64,000 bases of DNA, taken from contig JASANH010000395.1 in assembly GCA_030248295.1 (NCBI GenBank), positions 1 through 64,000 of the forward strand, given 5' to 3'. The translations under genes and the position numbers were made by a program. Below, one piece after another: positions 30,311 to 39,769 of the stretch. The DNA comes from Mesodorylaimus sp. YZB2_4. Taxonomy: Eukaryota; Nematoda; Enoplea; Dorylaimida; Dorylaimidae. The number at the start of each line of letters is the position of its first letter. The stretch's first letter is position 1. The notes under the pieces were generated by a model. The model saw only the letters and a list, made by a program, of their open reading frames with translations, was not told where the DNA came from and searched no databases.

Positions 30311-33300
30311 GGAATCATCGAAGAGGTTCCGGAAGCTGCAAGGGAACAGCCGCAAGGTCCAGTGCACTACTTGGCTCATCATCCAGTCATTACGCCGCAG
30401 AAAACAACTACAAAGGTTCGCATAGTATATGATGGCTCCGCACGAAGCAAAAACACAGAACGAAGCTTGAATGAATGTCTTTACCGTGGTCCAGTCATCC
30501 TCGAAGATTTGGGCAAGTTACTGGTTCGCTTCCGCTTACATAAAATCGCTCTCATTTCGGACATCGAGAAAGCATTCTTGCAAGTTGGCTTACAAGAAGA
30601 AGACCATGATGTCACTCCCTTCATCTGGATCAAAGACATAACCAAATCCGCATCGCCAGGCAACTTAATCGAATATCGTTTCACACGAGTGCCATTCTGG
30701 GTGATCTCGAGTCCGTTTTAACTCGCAGCAACCATTTTGCATCATCTCAATCTGAAGGGTGGACCAGTCGCAGAAAAAATCGCCCAAAATATTTACGTCG
30801 ACAACGTCATCGCAGGCTGTCATTCAATCGAGCAAAGCCAGCAATTCTATGAGACGGCGAAAGGGCTCTTCGCCACCGCTTCAATGAACCTTCGTGAATG
30901 GACTACGAATGCCGAATAGCTTCAGTCTTGGCTCCCCGAGAAGGATCGTGGACCATCGCAGAAAGTCAAAGTGCTCGGAATACCATGGGATGTGCAAGCA
31001 GACAGCATCAGCATCAATCAAGCCGAACCACTGAAACAGGATTTCATCACCAAACGAGCTATCCTCCGCTTCGTGCATCAAAGTTTTGACCCGCTTGGCA
31101 TATTTTGTCCAATATACACGAAGGCAAAAGTGTTTCTGCAAAGCTTATGGGCAATCGACCTGCAGTGGGACCAACTGCTTCTGGCAGATCAGAAACGATC
31201 ATTCGAAATGATCCAAAAAGAAATATTGCAGTCAACGCCGCTCAACATCCCACGTTGGATTGGCACAAACGTCAAAGATGACATTCGGTTCGAACTTCAC
31301 GCATTCTGTGACGCATCCGCACAAATGTACGCTACTGCAATCTATCTTCGTGAAATATCGTCAGATCGCATCAATGCCAACATCATCTTTGCAAAGTCAA
31401 GGCTGGAACCAGCCAGAAAGATAACGATACCTCGCTTAGAACTCCTCGGAGTCGACTTGGGCGTAAAGATAGTCGAATATGTGCAGCAAGCTTTCCCAGG
31501 CAACATCGCTACCATCACGATCTGGAGTGATCCGCAATGCGTTCTCCATTGGATACGGTCAGTCAAACCGCTCTTAGTCTTTGTCGAAAATCGAGTACGT
31601 GATATCAAGAAAAACCCACATCTACGCTTCCGCTACGTGCCTACAAAGGACAATCCGGCAGACACAGCTACGAGAGGAAAGTCAAGCGCTGAAATGCAGA
31701 GAGATTCGCAATGGTGGCGTGGACCTGAATGGCTAACACATCCCGAACTGGAATGGCCAAGTAACGAAGATATGTTAGATCAGACGACACAAGAGAACAT
31801 CGAATCAGAAGAGGCCAGAAAGAAAACTCCGCTGTTTACAATGGTCGCCACAGCGAAGCCACCAGACCAGTTAGAAGTTCAGAACTTTTCAAACTATACA
31901 CATCTGCTTCGAATCACGGCATTGTGTCAGAAATTTGGACGGAAATGCCTAAACCAAGACAGTGCTAAGGGACACCAACTCTCAGCGCATGACATAGAAA
32001 TCGCAGAGTCATACTGGATGAAACGAGATCAAGAAGCGCACTTTGGAGAAGAACGACAACGTCTAGAGCGTGGAGAATCAGTACACATCGGACAAATCCC
32101 GCTAGAATTGGATGCCAAGGGTCTGATTCGAGGTCGAGGTCGGATCACGCACGCTCCTCTAAACGAAGAGGCAAATAAACCAATCCTGCTATCGAGGAAA
32201 TCTGAACTTGCGAAGTTGATAATCGCACACACTCACGCTCAACTGTGCCACGCTGAAACGGCACAGACGCTCGCTCATCTTCGCCAACGCTTTTGGATCA
32301 CAGCAGGACGGCAGGTTGTGTTCAATGTCCTTTGGCGCTGCACTCAATGCAAGAAACTCGATGGAGGTCCATTTACTGCGCCAGAATCTCCAAGCTTACC
32401 GCAAGAACGAGTCAATGTCTTCACACCGTTTGGGTCCATTGGCGTCGACTACCTTGGTCCACTCACTGTTAAAATTGGGAAGAACAAACTCGCAAAGCGT
32501 TGGATCTGCCTATTCACATGCACCGCAACGAGGGCAGTCTATCTCGAGGTCGTCGAGGGCTTAAGCGCTGACGACTTTCTCAATGTTTTTCGCATCTATA
32601 TCGCACGCCGACAAAAGCCAAAAGTGGTCTGGTTGGACAACGCCGGTCAATTCACCGCAAAGCAGGTACAAAGGTTCGCTGCTGACCATGGAATTCAATG
32701 GAAACGTATACCTGAACGGGCCCCCTGGATGGGTGGTTTCTATGAGCGACTTGTGGGAATACTCAAGCGAGCGCTGCTCAAGACAGTCGGAAATGCACTT
32801 CTCAACTCGCGACAGCTGCAGGTGCTTACAGCAGAAATAGAAGCTGTAATCAATGATCACCCTCTCGTGCATGTGGGATCTGAAATCGGAGAGACTGTAA
32901 TCACGCCAGCTCATTTTATACATCCAGGAGAATCCCCTCGTGGAGAAAGCGTGGCCACCCCCAACGAAGAGGCTGTTAAAGAACACTGGACACGTCTTCG
33001 CAATATATACAATGCATTCGTTAGATTGTGGCAAACCGAATACCTGACATCTCTGCGGGAACGCCAAACGGGTTCAACTTAAACAAGGAAGGGCGAAGGC
33101 AGCATCCACACCGCAGATCGGAGATATCGTTCAGATTAAATCATAAGGCCCACGACATCGTTGGCGCACTGGCATCATCAAAGATTTCATAACATCAACC
33201 GATGGAAACATTCGTGTAGCCATCATCAAGCTGACCAATGGACAAGAAATCAAACGCGCAATCGTGCAATTATACCCCTTAAAAATCGTCAGTGAGGAGT

Positions 33301-33330
33301 GTCGCGGATTGGAGAGCAACCGCGAGTGAT
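30302..33330 (+). pseudogene. BEL/Pao retrotransposon pol (RT, RNase H, integrase, C-terminal DUF5641-like)
   Basis: One plus frame carries RT block VRIVYDGSARSKN, SLNECLYRGP, DIEKAFLQVGL and YVDN. It continues through a BEL-type RNase H (HAFCDASAQMYATAIY), an integrase zinc-binding HHCC region (CTQCKK) and an integrase core (IGVDYLGPL, LDNAGQF, ERAPWMGGFYERLVG). In-frame stops TAA 30719-30721 and TAG 30917-30919 interrupt RT. A frameshift near 33065 separates the DUF5641-like tail (LYPLKIV), which itself has a TAA. Gag and protease are missing, so the 5' part is deleted. YVDN in place of YVDD is found in some BEL elements and is not by itself proof of inactivity. Integrase inserts element DNA into the genome; RT/RNase H copy the RNA. 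Confidence 0.85.
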
Positions 33331-33545
33331 GTAAAGAAGGACGATACATGACACTTTACACCCGCTAGGCCGGTTATCATGTTAGGACGTAAGAACGAAG
33401 CTTTTCGCTTTACTGTCATAGTGTACGGTCGGTTTGAAAGAGTTCTATTTATATAAACGCTAGTTTCCTAACGCATACGCCGCCAACAAGGCACGCGTCC
33501 GTCAACGGCTACCGATACGCGTCAGTAGGCGGGGTAAACAACAGG
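33299..33545 (+). repeat. Possible 3' LTR of the BEL element
   Basis: The sequence TGTCGCGGATTGG at 33299 follows the pol end and resembles a BEL LTR start. A TATA-like motif (TTATATAAACG) lies near 33447-33458. No second LTR copy is in the window, so the limits are a guess. Confidence 0.25.
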
Positions 33546-33549
33546 CCGG

Positions 33550-36500
33550 CCCAACAGGGGTAGCCCTTGATGGGCCGGCTGGGACATTGAACCCTTCCTC
33601 TCTACCCCGCCCCCCCCACCTCAGGTCCAGCTGGAAGAAGGGAGGAAGCAAACGCGATCACATTGCATGTGGGCTGACCTGACCTGACCAAGCCCTTGAG
33701 TCCAAGCACAAGCTAACTGTCCAGCCAGCCTTCAGTACTCAATGTAAACAGTCTTACAACTCACTCACTCGACTCGACCCAAACCTGACCTGTCTCACCC
33801 GCGATCAGATCAGGCTCAGGCGATCTGATCTGATCTCCACCCCCTCTCCCCCCTCCCCCACCCCCATTCTAACCCAGCCGACCTCGCCCATACTTGAGTA
33901 AAATCTCTTGTACGAACATGGTACTGTGCTCAAAACTTGCCATTCGTGACACGTGATTCAGAAAAATTTCGTACATGTACTACAAGTAGAATGCACAGCA
34001 AAGTTATAATGTGCTGAGATGTCCAGCGTCTACAAAGTTATCTTGAAAGGAGAAATAAACCTGGAAGATGTACGAGTATAATCTATATTCTCCATCAGGC
34101 TAACATTGACCTTCAGTGACCAGATGAAACTTTAAATTTACTGTTAGGGATTACAAGAGCCTGCTCGCTCTTTTATTTTCAGTGAAGCTCTGTCACAACC
34201 TCGGTGCTCAAAACCTGCAGAATTAATGGCCACTTGTTGAACTGCTCTCAAGACAGCATTCTAAAAAACCATGTCCTCGCATTCAGCTTTTTTGCTTGAC
34301 GGTGAGGGTTAAAGAATAAGAATTTGCGTCGGCCATTATCTCCTCATCACGCTAAACTCAGTGAGTATTACTTCCTTGCTAGCACCTTTCTCAAATTTTT
34401 CCGTAATATCCTGCCAAAAAGTAATAGAGATTAGAATACTAGAATTTAAGATTTCGCAATTGTAAGAGAACTGCTGGTTTTTCTTCGCTAAAATTCAACA
34501 TAAGGGCAGACATGTTTTAATTCATAGGCTACAAGAAATTTTGATTCGATTCAACCCACAGCCACTATTTATACGTTATAGTGATTCTCCAAACCAAAGT
34601 TTTCGACCCGGTTAGATGGGTCCCTATATTTCTTCAATTTCCTTTTCACCCTCCTCCGGCGCGATGAGCATTGTATTATGTTATGCTGGACGAAATCTAC
34701 AGCATGTAATAAATGCAATGAAATGGATGCATATAAAAGTTGATATGCGGCTAATGTTTCGATAGTCGGTTTTCATTAGAAGATCGCCTTTTTAACTCAT
34801 GTTGGGAGATTATCCTTGGCGACTCCTGAAAATATTTTGTCTTATGCAATCCAATATGTTCTCATGAGAGACTCCAGACCTTTACAGGAGGAGCTAGGAG
34901 TTTTATACAATAGGCCCCGGGCCATGGGATGTTAGGAAAAATGCTGAACAAATGCTAGCATCGACCGATCGGACCCTCAGCCTGGATCCTGATCTGGTTA
35001 ATTGCGAAGTCGCCAGCTGTTTTCGCAAATGACAGGACCAGCATCGACCGATCCATCAACCCAGCTGATCCGAGGGCCGGACCAGTTCCCTATCCAACCC
35101 AACACTCCTGCGCTGGATCGGCCGGATTGATAACTGAACTTTTTGCGCTTTATCCGCTGTACAGCACGATTATCGGCCGATGCCAAGAATTGCCAATTTT
35201 TGTTGGACTTGGCCATCGAGCGATGGGGAATGTTGCAATATCAATGTTGCCCGTTCTTGGTATTTTGTTTATGGTCCGCTTAAAATGTTCCACTTCCGCC
35301 TTGCTGCCACAAAAAAGAAAACGTAAGCTTACCAAACATCGTCCTTTAGTGCCAACCAACAAGTGCACAAATTCGTATATGCTCGGTATGCCTAGCCAGT
35401 TACTGCCAACTTTTCCTAATCAGCATTGAATGACCGCAGAAATTGAAGAATAAAAAACGCCGGTCTCCTTCTTCCAAAATTCTGTGATTGCGGGCACTTT
35501 CACACTGAAAATGACAAGAACCGTTACTTTTCGCATATTTACGGGCACTCTAACTTGACTTCGGCTAATTCCTCCCAGATAGGCGAGAGATAAAAAAAGC
35601 ACTTATGCACTTTAGCCTGAAAGAAGCAATAAATTACAGCTGGTCATCACCCGTCTCTCGAGAATCCATAGAGAATCCGCCAGTCTCAATTTCAAAACTT
35701 TTTCCAAGAAGACAACCAAAATTTTGGCTTGAAATTTGGCCACAAATATAAACGAAAGAGATTTCTTCCAAAACAGCATTAATCATTTGCCCATAGTGCA
35801 TAATAAGCAGGGCTAGTCGCGCCGAACTTGAATGGCTTATCATCCTTACCGCTCAAAAATTGTTCAAATTTTAGCCCAATCTGATCCATTATGCAGACTC
35901 TCCGATTGCTGCGGCGCTCCGAGTGCGCAACGGGGCACTTGCGTGTATCCAACAATGCAAACGTGCCAATCAAAATTAGCCTGTGCAACCTGTTGCCTTG
36001 ATGTTTCATGAAGCTGGAAAAATTCGGTCGCTCACAACTGTTACTCACTTTGTACGCGGCTGAATTCCCGCGCCGTCGGTCACGACTGAACTTTAAAGTC
36101 TTCCCTGGCTTGCTTTCGCGCTGTGCATATTTGAAACTTCTGTACCCTTTGCCACTTCTATTATTTTTTATTGTCGTCAAAATTTCGCGCTCGGCGTCAT
36201 GCAAGGAGTTTGAATTTTAATTTCAGTATTTCCCATACTTCAGCACCGTTTGTTGTTGTTTGCCTAAATGGGCTAATCTGGATTTAACTTTTAGGCATAT
36301 TTCATTGAGGCAGTCGGCTGAATTGTAGTTACCTTAGCTAGTTTTGTTATCAGCGCCTAAATTTTTCATTCGTCCTTTTTAAACTTAACCTAGCTTGCTT
36401 TTTATTTTTTTTTCTGCCGCGGTTTTAAAATTTTTATCTAATTTTTGCAGCCTTGGTTTTTGTGCCACTCGAATGAAAAAGCTTTGTTTTTCAGAATCGC

Positions 36501-36570
36501 GTTTTTCGTTTTGGATTTGTGGGGTAAGTAATTGAATTTCTATAAAAAATACTGTTTTTTAAAGTCGCCA
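33550..36570. other. About 3 kb with no recognised gene
   Basis: Pyrimidine-rich DNA at 33590-33880 gives way to AT-rich unique sequence. Short palindrome-rich GATCGG/CGATCC clusters occur at 34960-35130. A minus frame at 35779-36204 begins with ATG and is basic (141 codons) but has no recognised domain; it lies divergent to the recombinase gene. The last 350 bases are T-rich and may be the 5' leader of that gene, with a GTAAGT at about 36522. Confidence 0.35.
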
Positions 36571-36581
36571 AGCGTCAGAGA

Positions 36582-37676
36582 ATGGCTGGTAGGAAGAAAA
36601 AAGGAGGGGTTAAGAAAAAGAAAGGCAAAGCTGGGGTCAGGCTCTACAAAGTCTGTCCACTATGTGGGGTGCTCACTGATCGTCTTGCCTATCATTTTAA
36701 AAAGTGCGGTGTAGTTTTGAGCGAAGATCATAAGAAATTGACCAAGGAGGCTAATTTGGGTGTTCTTAAATTAACTGAGCATACCAAGATTCAGAAAAAG
36801 TTTCTGAAAAGAATTTTCAGGCGGGGAACGCGCAAGGAGTTGTTGCGAGCGATGTCTAGCCATCTTCGCGAAATGGGGCACATAGTCTCCAGTGATACGG
36901 ACAGTAGTTTTAGTGGCGCAGAGGGAAGGAGGGCTCCTAAAAAACGCAGGTTGCGATCGCGTGAGCCCAGCAGGGTTTTGATCGAGGATAGCGAGTGCAG
37001 TGAGGGTGAGACTGATCATGATCTGAATGTTTTCATGAAAAGGGCCAAGTCTCCTAGGATTGTTGATCCCACTTCGGACATTGCCTTTACGTCTGAGCCT
37101 AGAAAAAGCGTCCAAGGGGCGAGTCTCTATAGACGCTTCCATATCCGAAGTAAGATTTTGGTCAATTTTCGATATTATCGTTACATGAGGCAAAAGTTGC
37201 CTGAAAAAGTTGTTTTGTCTGAGGTGGCCATGATTGGCCGTCTTTGCGCGTATATTTTCGATAAGTTTAAGATCAAGGCAGCCAAATTCGACAATTATGA
37301 AACTGTTGCGGGCCTTTTGACCTTTAATAAGATCAGCGGATTTTTAAAAACGTTCGAGGACGTGGGCGTGCGAGGTGAGCGAATGACGGCCATAACGAAG
37401 GCCGTGAGAGCGTTCTTGAATTTCTTGATTGTTTGCGGTAATTTGCCCCAGGATCGCGTTAATGAGTTGCGGAACGTTCTCGATTCAGTGAAACTCGTTC
37501 ATACGAAGAGAGGCTCGCGGAGTGTGCGCGAGGAGCAAAGTACGAGGGAAGCGCGAGAATTTCAGCAACGTGGTTCGACGCAAAGCCCCACTGTGGCGAC
37601 TTTGAGGGCACTTTTCAAGCGCGATGATGTGAAAACGCGTCTCGATCAGGCGCGATCGAGAATCGAGGCAGGCTGA
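36582..37676 (+). CDS. N-terminal part of tyrosine recombinase: zinc finger and core-binding domain
   Basis: The ATG at 36582 begins a Lys-rich N-terminus (GRKKKGGVKKKKGK, nuclear-localisation-like). A C-x2-C-x10-H-x3-C/H-type finger (CPLCGVLTDRLAYHFKKC) follows at residues about 26-43. Residues 100-180 are charged and low in order. Residues 190-330 are helical, with motifs FDNYETVAGLLTFNKISGFL and RVNELRNVLDSVKL, and fit a SAM-like core-binding domain that grips the target DNA. TGA at 37674-37676 ends the frame, but the +1 frame continues smoothly into the catalytic domain, so the stop is caused by a frameshift. Confidence 0.6.
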   Translation: MAGRKKKGGVKKKKGKAGVRLYKVCPLCGVLTDRLAYHFKKCGVVLSEDHKKLTKEANLGVLKLTEHTKIQKKFLKRIFRRGTRKELLRAMSSHLREMGHIVSSDTDSSFSGAEGRRAPKKRRLRSREPSRVLIEDSECSEGETDHDLNVFMKRAKSPRIVDPTSDIAFTSEPRKSVQGASLYRRFHIRSKILVNFRYYRYMRQKLPEKVVLSEVAMIGRLCAYIFDKFKIKAAKFDNYETVAGLLTFNKISGFLKTFEDVGVRGERMTAITKAVRAFLNFLIVCGNLPQDRVNELRNVLDSVKLVHTKRGSRSVREEQSTREAREFQQRGSTQSPTVATLRALFKRDDVKTRLDQARSRIEAG

Positions 37677-38742
37677 GGGTGATTATAATTTCATTCTGCG
37701 TTACTGCGTTTCTAAATTGGCTTTACATTATTCCCATCGTCCCCAGTTGGCAAAAAATTTAACTGTGGGGGAGTGGCATTGTAGGACTTTCGTGAGCGAG
37801 GAGGTCGAGGGAGAGGTGATTGAGAAAATTTCCATTGGCGTGAGCGATCATAAGCATTATAAACGAGGCTAAGCTCAGATTATGCTTCCTTCATTCGATG
37901 CGGAACTGTTCGAGTTCTATTTTGTTAATTGCCGTAAAATATTAGCTCCTCTGAATAATGATGATCCCGAATTTTTGAGGAAGTGTGATCGTAAGTTTCT
38001 CATTAGTTTTCAAACGAAAGGCGAGTTGAGCAATCCGAGCGAGTTGGTATTCAAATTTCAAGAGGAAATAGGCGTGAAACCGATTACTAGCACGCGCGCT
38101 AGGCATATAACTGAAATTCAGTCGCAAGATTTGTTAATGCATGATCCTGCTGCGCAGGAGTCGCTCGCCCAGCTGGTTGGGCACAGCTTACAAGGGGCTA
38201 GAAGATCGTACGTCCATCCTCCTCCGTCGCAGGTTTTTCTGGGTGCAGTCGCACTTGATCGAATCGAGCATTTGAGCAGCAAGCAGCAGGCTGATGCAGA
38301 GCCGTCTGCTGATGCGCCGTCTGCTTTTTCTCTGGATTTAGCTTCAGCCGTTAGTTCTCGTGAGCGGATAATCGAATTTTTGAAAGGGAAATACTTGAAG
38401 GATGAGTTTTCCCAGTTACCAACGGAGGAAGACCTACTGGCTGACACCGATTTGCAGGAGGATTCGAGCGGTGATTTGAGCAATATTCGTAGGGCTAAGG
38501 TGAAAGATTTCTGTGATTGCTTGAGATTCGCACAAGCTAAGATTCGAGCCGCGTTTATCGCGAAAAAGTTGGCCAAAAGGAAGTATAAAAATTACACTGA
38601 GTTTGATGTTTTAAAACAGCTCCGTCTGCAGCAAAAGTGGCGAGTTAAATGCAAGAAGATTTGTGATAAATATGGATGGAAGGGTCCCCACTTTGACTTT
38701 GATGAAAGCATTTTCCCTATTCTTCGTGAAGAGCTGGATTAA
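37620..38742 (+). pseudogene. Tyrosine recombinase catalytic domain and linker
   Basis: In frame 1 the first catalytic Arg lies in LHYSHRPQLAKNLTVGEW (about 37726-37779) and the catalytic Lys region in SIGVSDHKHYKRG. A TAA (37870-37872) follows. ATG 37882 lies just downstream of this stop in the same frame. The second Arg box is TSTRARHI and the final box is LVGHSLQGARRSYVHP, whose Tyr is the candidate nucleophile. These correspond to the R-K-HxxR-H/W-Y set of tyrosine recombinases, with Ser/Thr at the position of the box-II His. Downstream of about 38240 is a 165-codon linker with an acidic block and a Lys-rich end. A tyrosine recombinase would cut and rejoin the element through a 3'-phosphotyrosine intermediate. 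Confidence 0.65.
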
Positions 38743-39360
38743 ATGGAAGTGCTCACTGAGGATGTGCAGGATGTCGAGCAGGAAGTAGAGCAGGCTCCAT
38801 CTGTTACTAAGATAAGTAAGATCTACTCGTCAGATGAGCTTTGTGAATTGTCGGACGCGCAAAATTGGCCTGGTTTAGAAGGAGTTCATTTCCAAGATCG
38901 AACGAGGTGTTGTCGTGAAAGAAGGATATGAGTTCGCTAGGGGTCAGGTCGTCTGCGATTATAAGGGGCGCATAGTGGGTGAGGATCAGCATCATGAAAT
39001 GCTCGAGCGTTTGAGAAATAGCACGAATGTGGCGGATCAGGAGAAATATAAGCGCATAATCGATTATCATTTCCACGTCTTGTCTGGAAAAATCTATATT
39101 TTGGTCATAAGGAAAAGAAGCAGGTTTCGTATGGCAGGTTAATAAATCATAGTCGTTTTCATCCAAACTTTCAGCCGGTTGTGAAGAAACTCGTCGATTC
39201 TAAAAGAGAGTCTCATTTGCTAGTCGTTTTCACCGCTTTAAAACGGCTGAGGGCAGGCGTTGAGCTTTTGTGGAACTACGTTGGGGTGCAAGACGCGCCT
39301 TGGTACAATAATTGTCCTTGTTTGGCGTGTTCGCGAAAGAAATCGATCATTAGCACTTAG
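38743..39360 (+). pseudogene. SET-domain lysine methyltransferase region, frameshifted
   Basis: An ATG directly abuts the preceding stop (TAAATG, 38740-38745). The SET start is IERGVVVKEGYEFARGQVV followed by CDYKG (frame 2), then a shift near 39095 to frame 1. There FGHKEKKQV is followed by the pseudoknot motif GRLINHSRFHPNF, then TALKRLRAGVELLWNYV and a Cys cluster (CPCLACS) like a post-SET zinc site, to TAG 39358-39360. The NHS and ELLWNY motifs are the signature AdoMet- and lysine-channel motifs of SET enzymes, which methylate histone or other lysines. Closest overall pattern is KMT5A-like transposon-associated SET proteins; this is from memory, not a search. Two shifts mean the copy is probably inactive. 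Confidence 0.7.
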
Positions 39361-39554
39361 TAAGCAAATGTAAAGTGTGCGCGGTAGCGTGTACATATGT
39401 ACTGTATCAGAATATAGAAGCTGAAAAAAAAACTTGAAAGTTAAACAAATTCAAAAAAAATTTGCCACGCCTTTGATTTGTGCGTTTATCCCAAACTTTA
39501 AAGATTCTTTTTTGATTGTTGAGTTTCTATGAACGAAGCTCCAAACAAAAAAGG
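39361..39554. other. 3' flank of the recombinase-SET gene
   Basis: A-rich sequence with several AAAAAAA runs. No canonical AATAAA was noted in the first 150 bases. Confidence 0.35.
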
Positions 39555-39631
39555 CCTATTCTGTAACTGACGCCTTGCTTGGCAATTAAGCACCTAGTAG
39601 TTGTCTAAGCAAGGTATTGGTTCAGAATAGG
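39555..39631. other. Long interrupted stem-loop
   Basis: CCTATTCTG (39555-39563) pairs with CAGAATAGG (39623-39631), and inside it CCTTGCTT (39573-39580) pairs with AAGCAAGG (39607-39614). It lies between the SET stop and ribozyme B and could be an element terminus or an RNA structure. A shorter 7-bp hairpin (CCCGCCT/AGGCGGG) follows near 39648-39677. Confidence 0.7.
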
Positions 39632-39676
39632 TTGGAGCTAACCACTCCCCGCCTGTTTGCAGCATTTTTAAGGCGG

Positions 39677-39764
39677 GCCCAGCGTAAGCCACCACCTCCA
39701 CGTGGTGCTAGGTGGTAACGAGTTTAAAAATAGTCAAGTATTTCAAACTCGGCTAAGAGTGGCT
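39677..39764 (+). ncRNA. HDV-like self-cleaving ribozyme candidate B
   Basis: It has the same fold as candidate A with different stem sequences. P1 is GCCCAGC (39677-39683) with GCTAGGT (39707-39713), containing one C-A mismatch and one G-U. P2 is AGCCAC (39687-39692) with GTGGCT (39759-39764). P3 is ACC/GGT around L3 TCCACGT (39697-39703). P4 is CGAGTTT/AAACTCG closing a 19-base loop. J4/2 is GCTAAGA with candidate catalytic C at 39753. L3, P3 and J4/2 are conserved against candidate A while P2 and P4 covary. The imperfect P1 suggests weaker or lost activity. It starts 317 bases after the SET stop codon; no reverse transcriptase follows. Confidence 0.75.
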
Positions 39765-39769
39765 ATGTG

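Larger units (their letters stand above)
36582..39360 (+). mobile_element. Tyrosine-recombinase element with SET methyltransferase domain
   Basis: Continuous plus-strand coding similarity covers a zinc finger, a tyrosine-recombinase core and catalytic domain, an acidic/basic linker and a SET domain in that order. Three frameshifts (near 37620-37676, near 38878 and near 39095) and two stops (TAA 37870-37872 and 38740-38742) break it. DIRS-type RT is absent, so a Crypton-like or other YR-only DNA element is the best class. Terminal boundaries are not identified. Confidence 0.6.

Noticed and set aside
30737..30919. YVDN in the BEL reverse transcriptase as an inactivating mutation
   Set aside because: YVDN-type boxes occur in some BEL/Pao elements, so it may be native; the in-frame stops are better evidence of inactivity.
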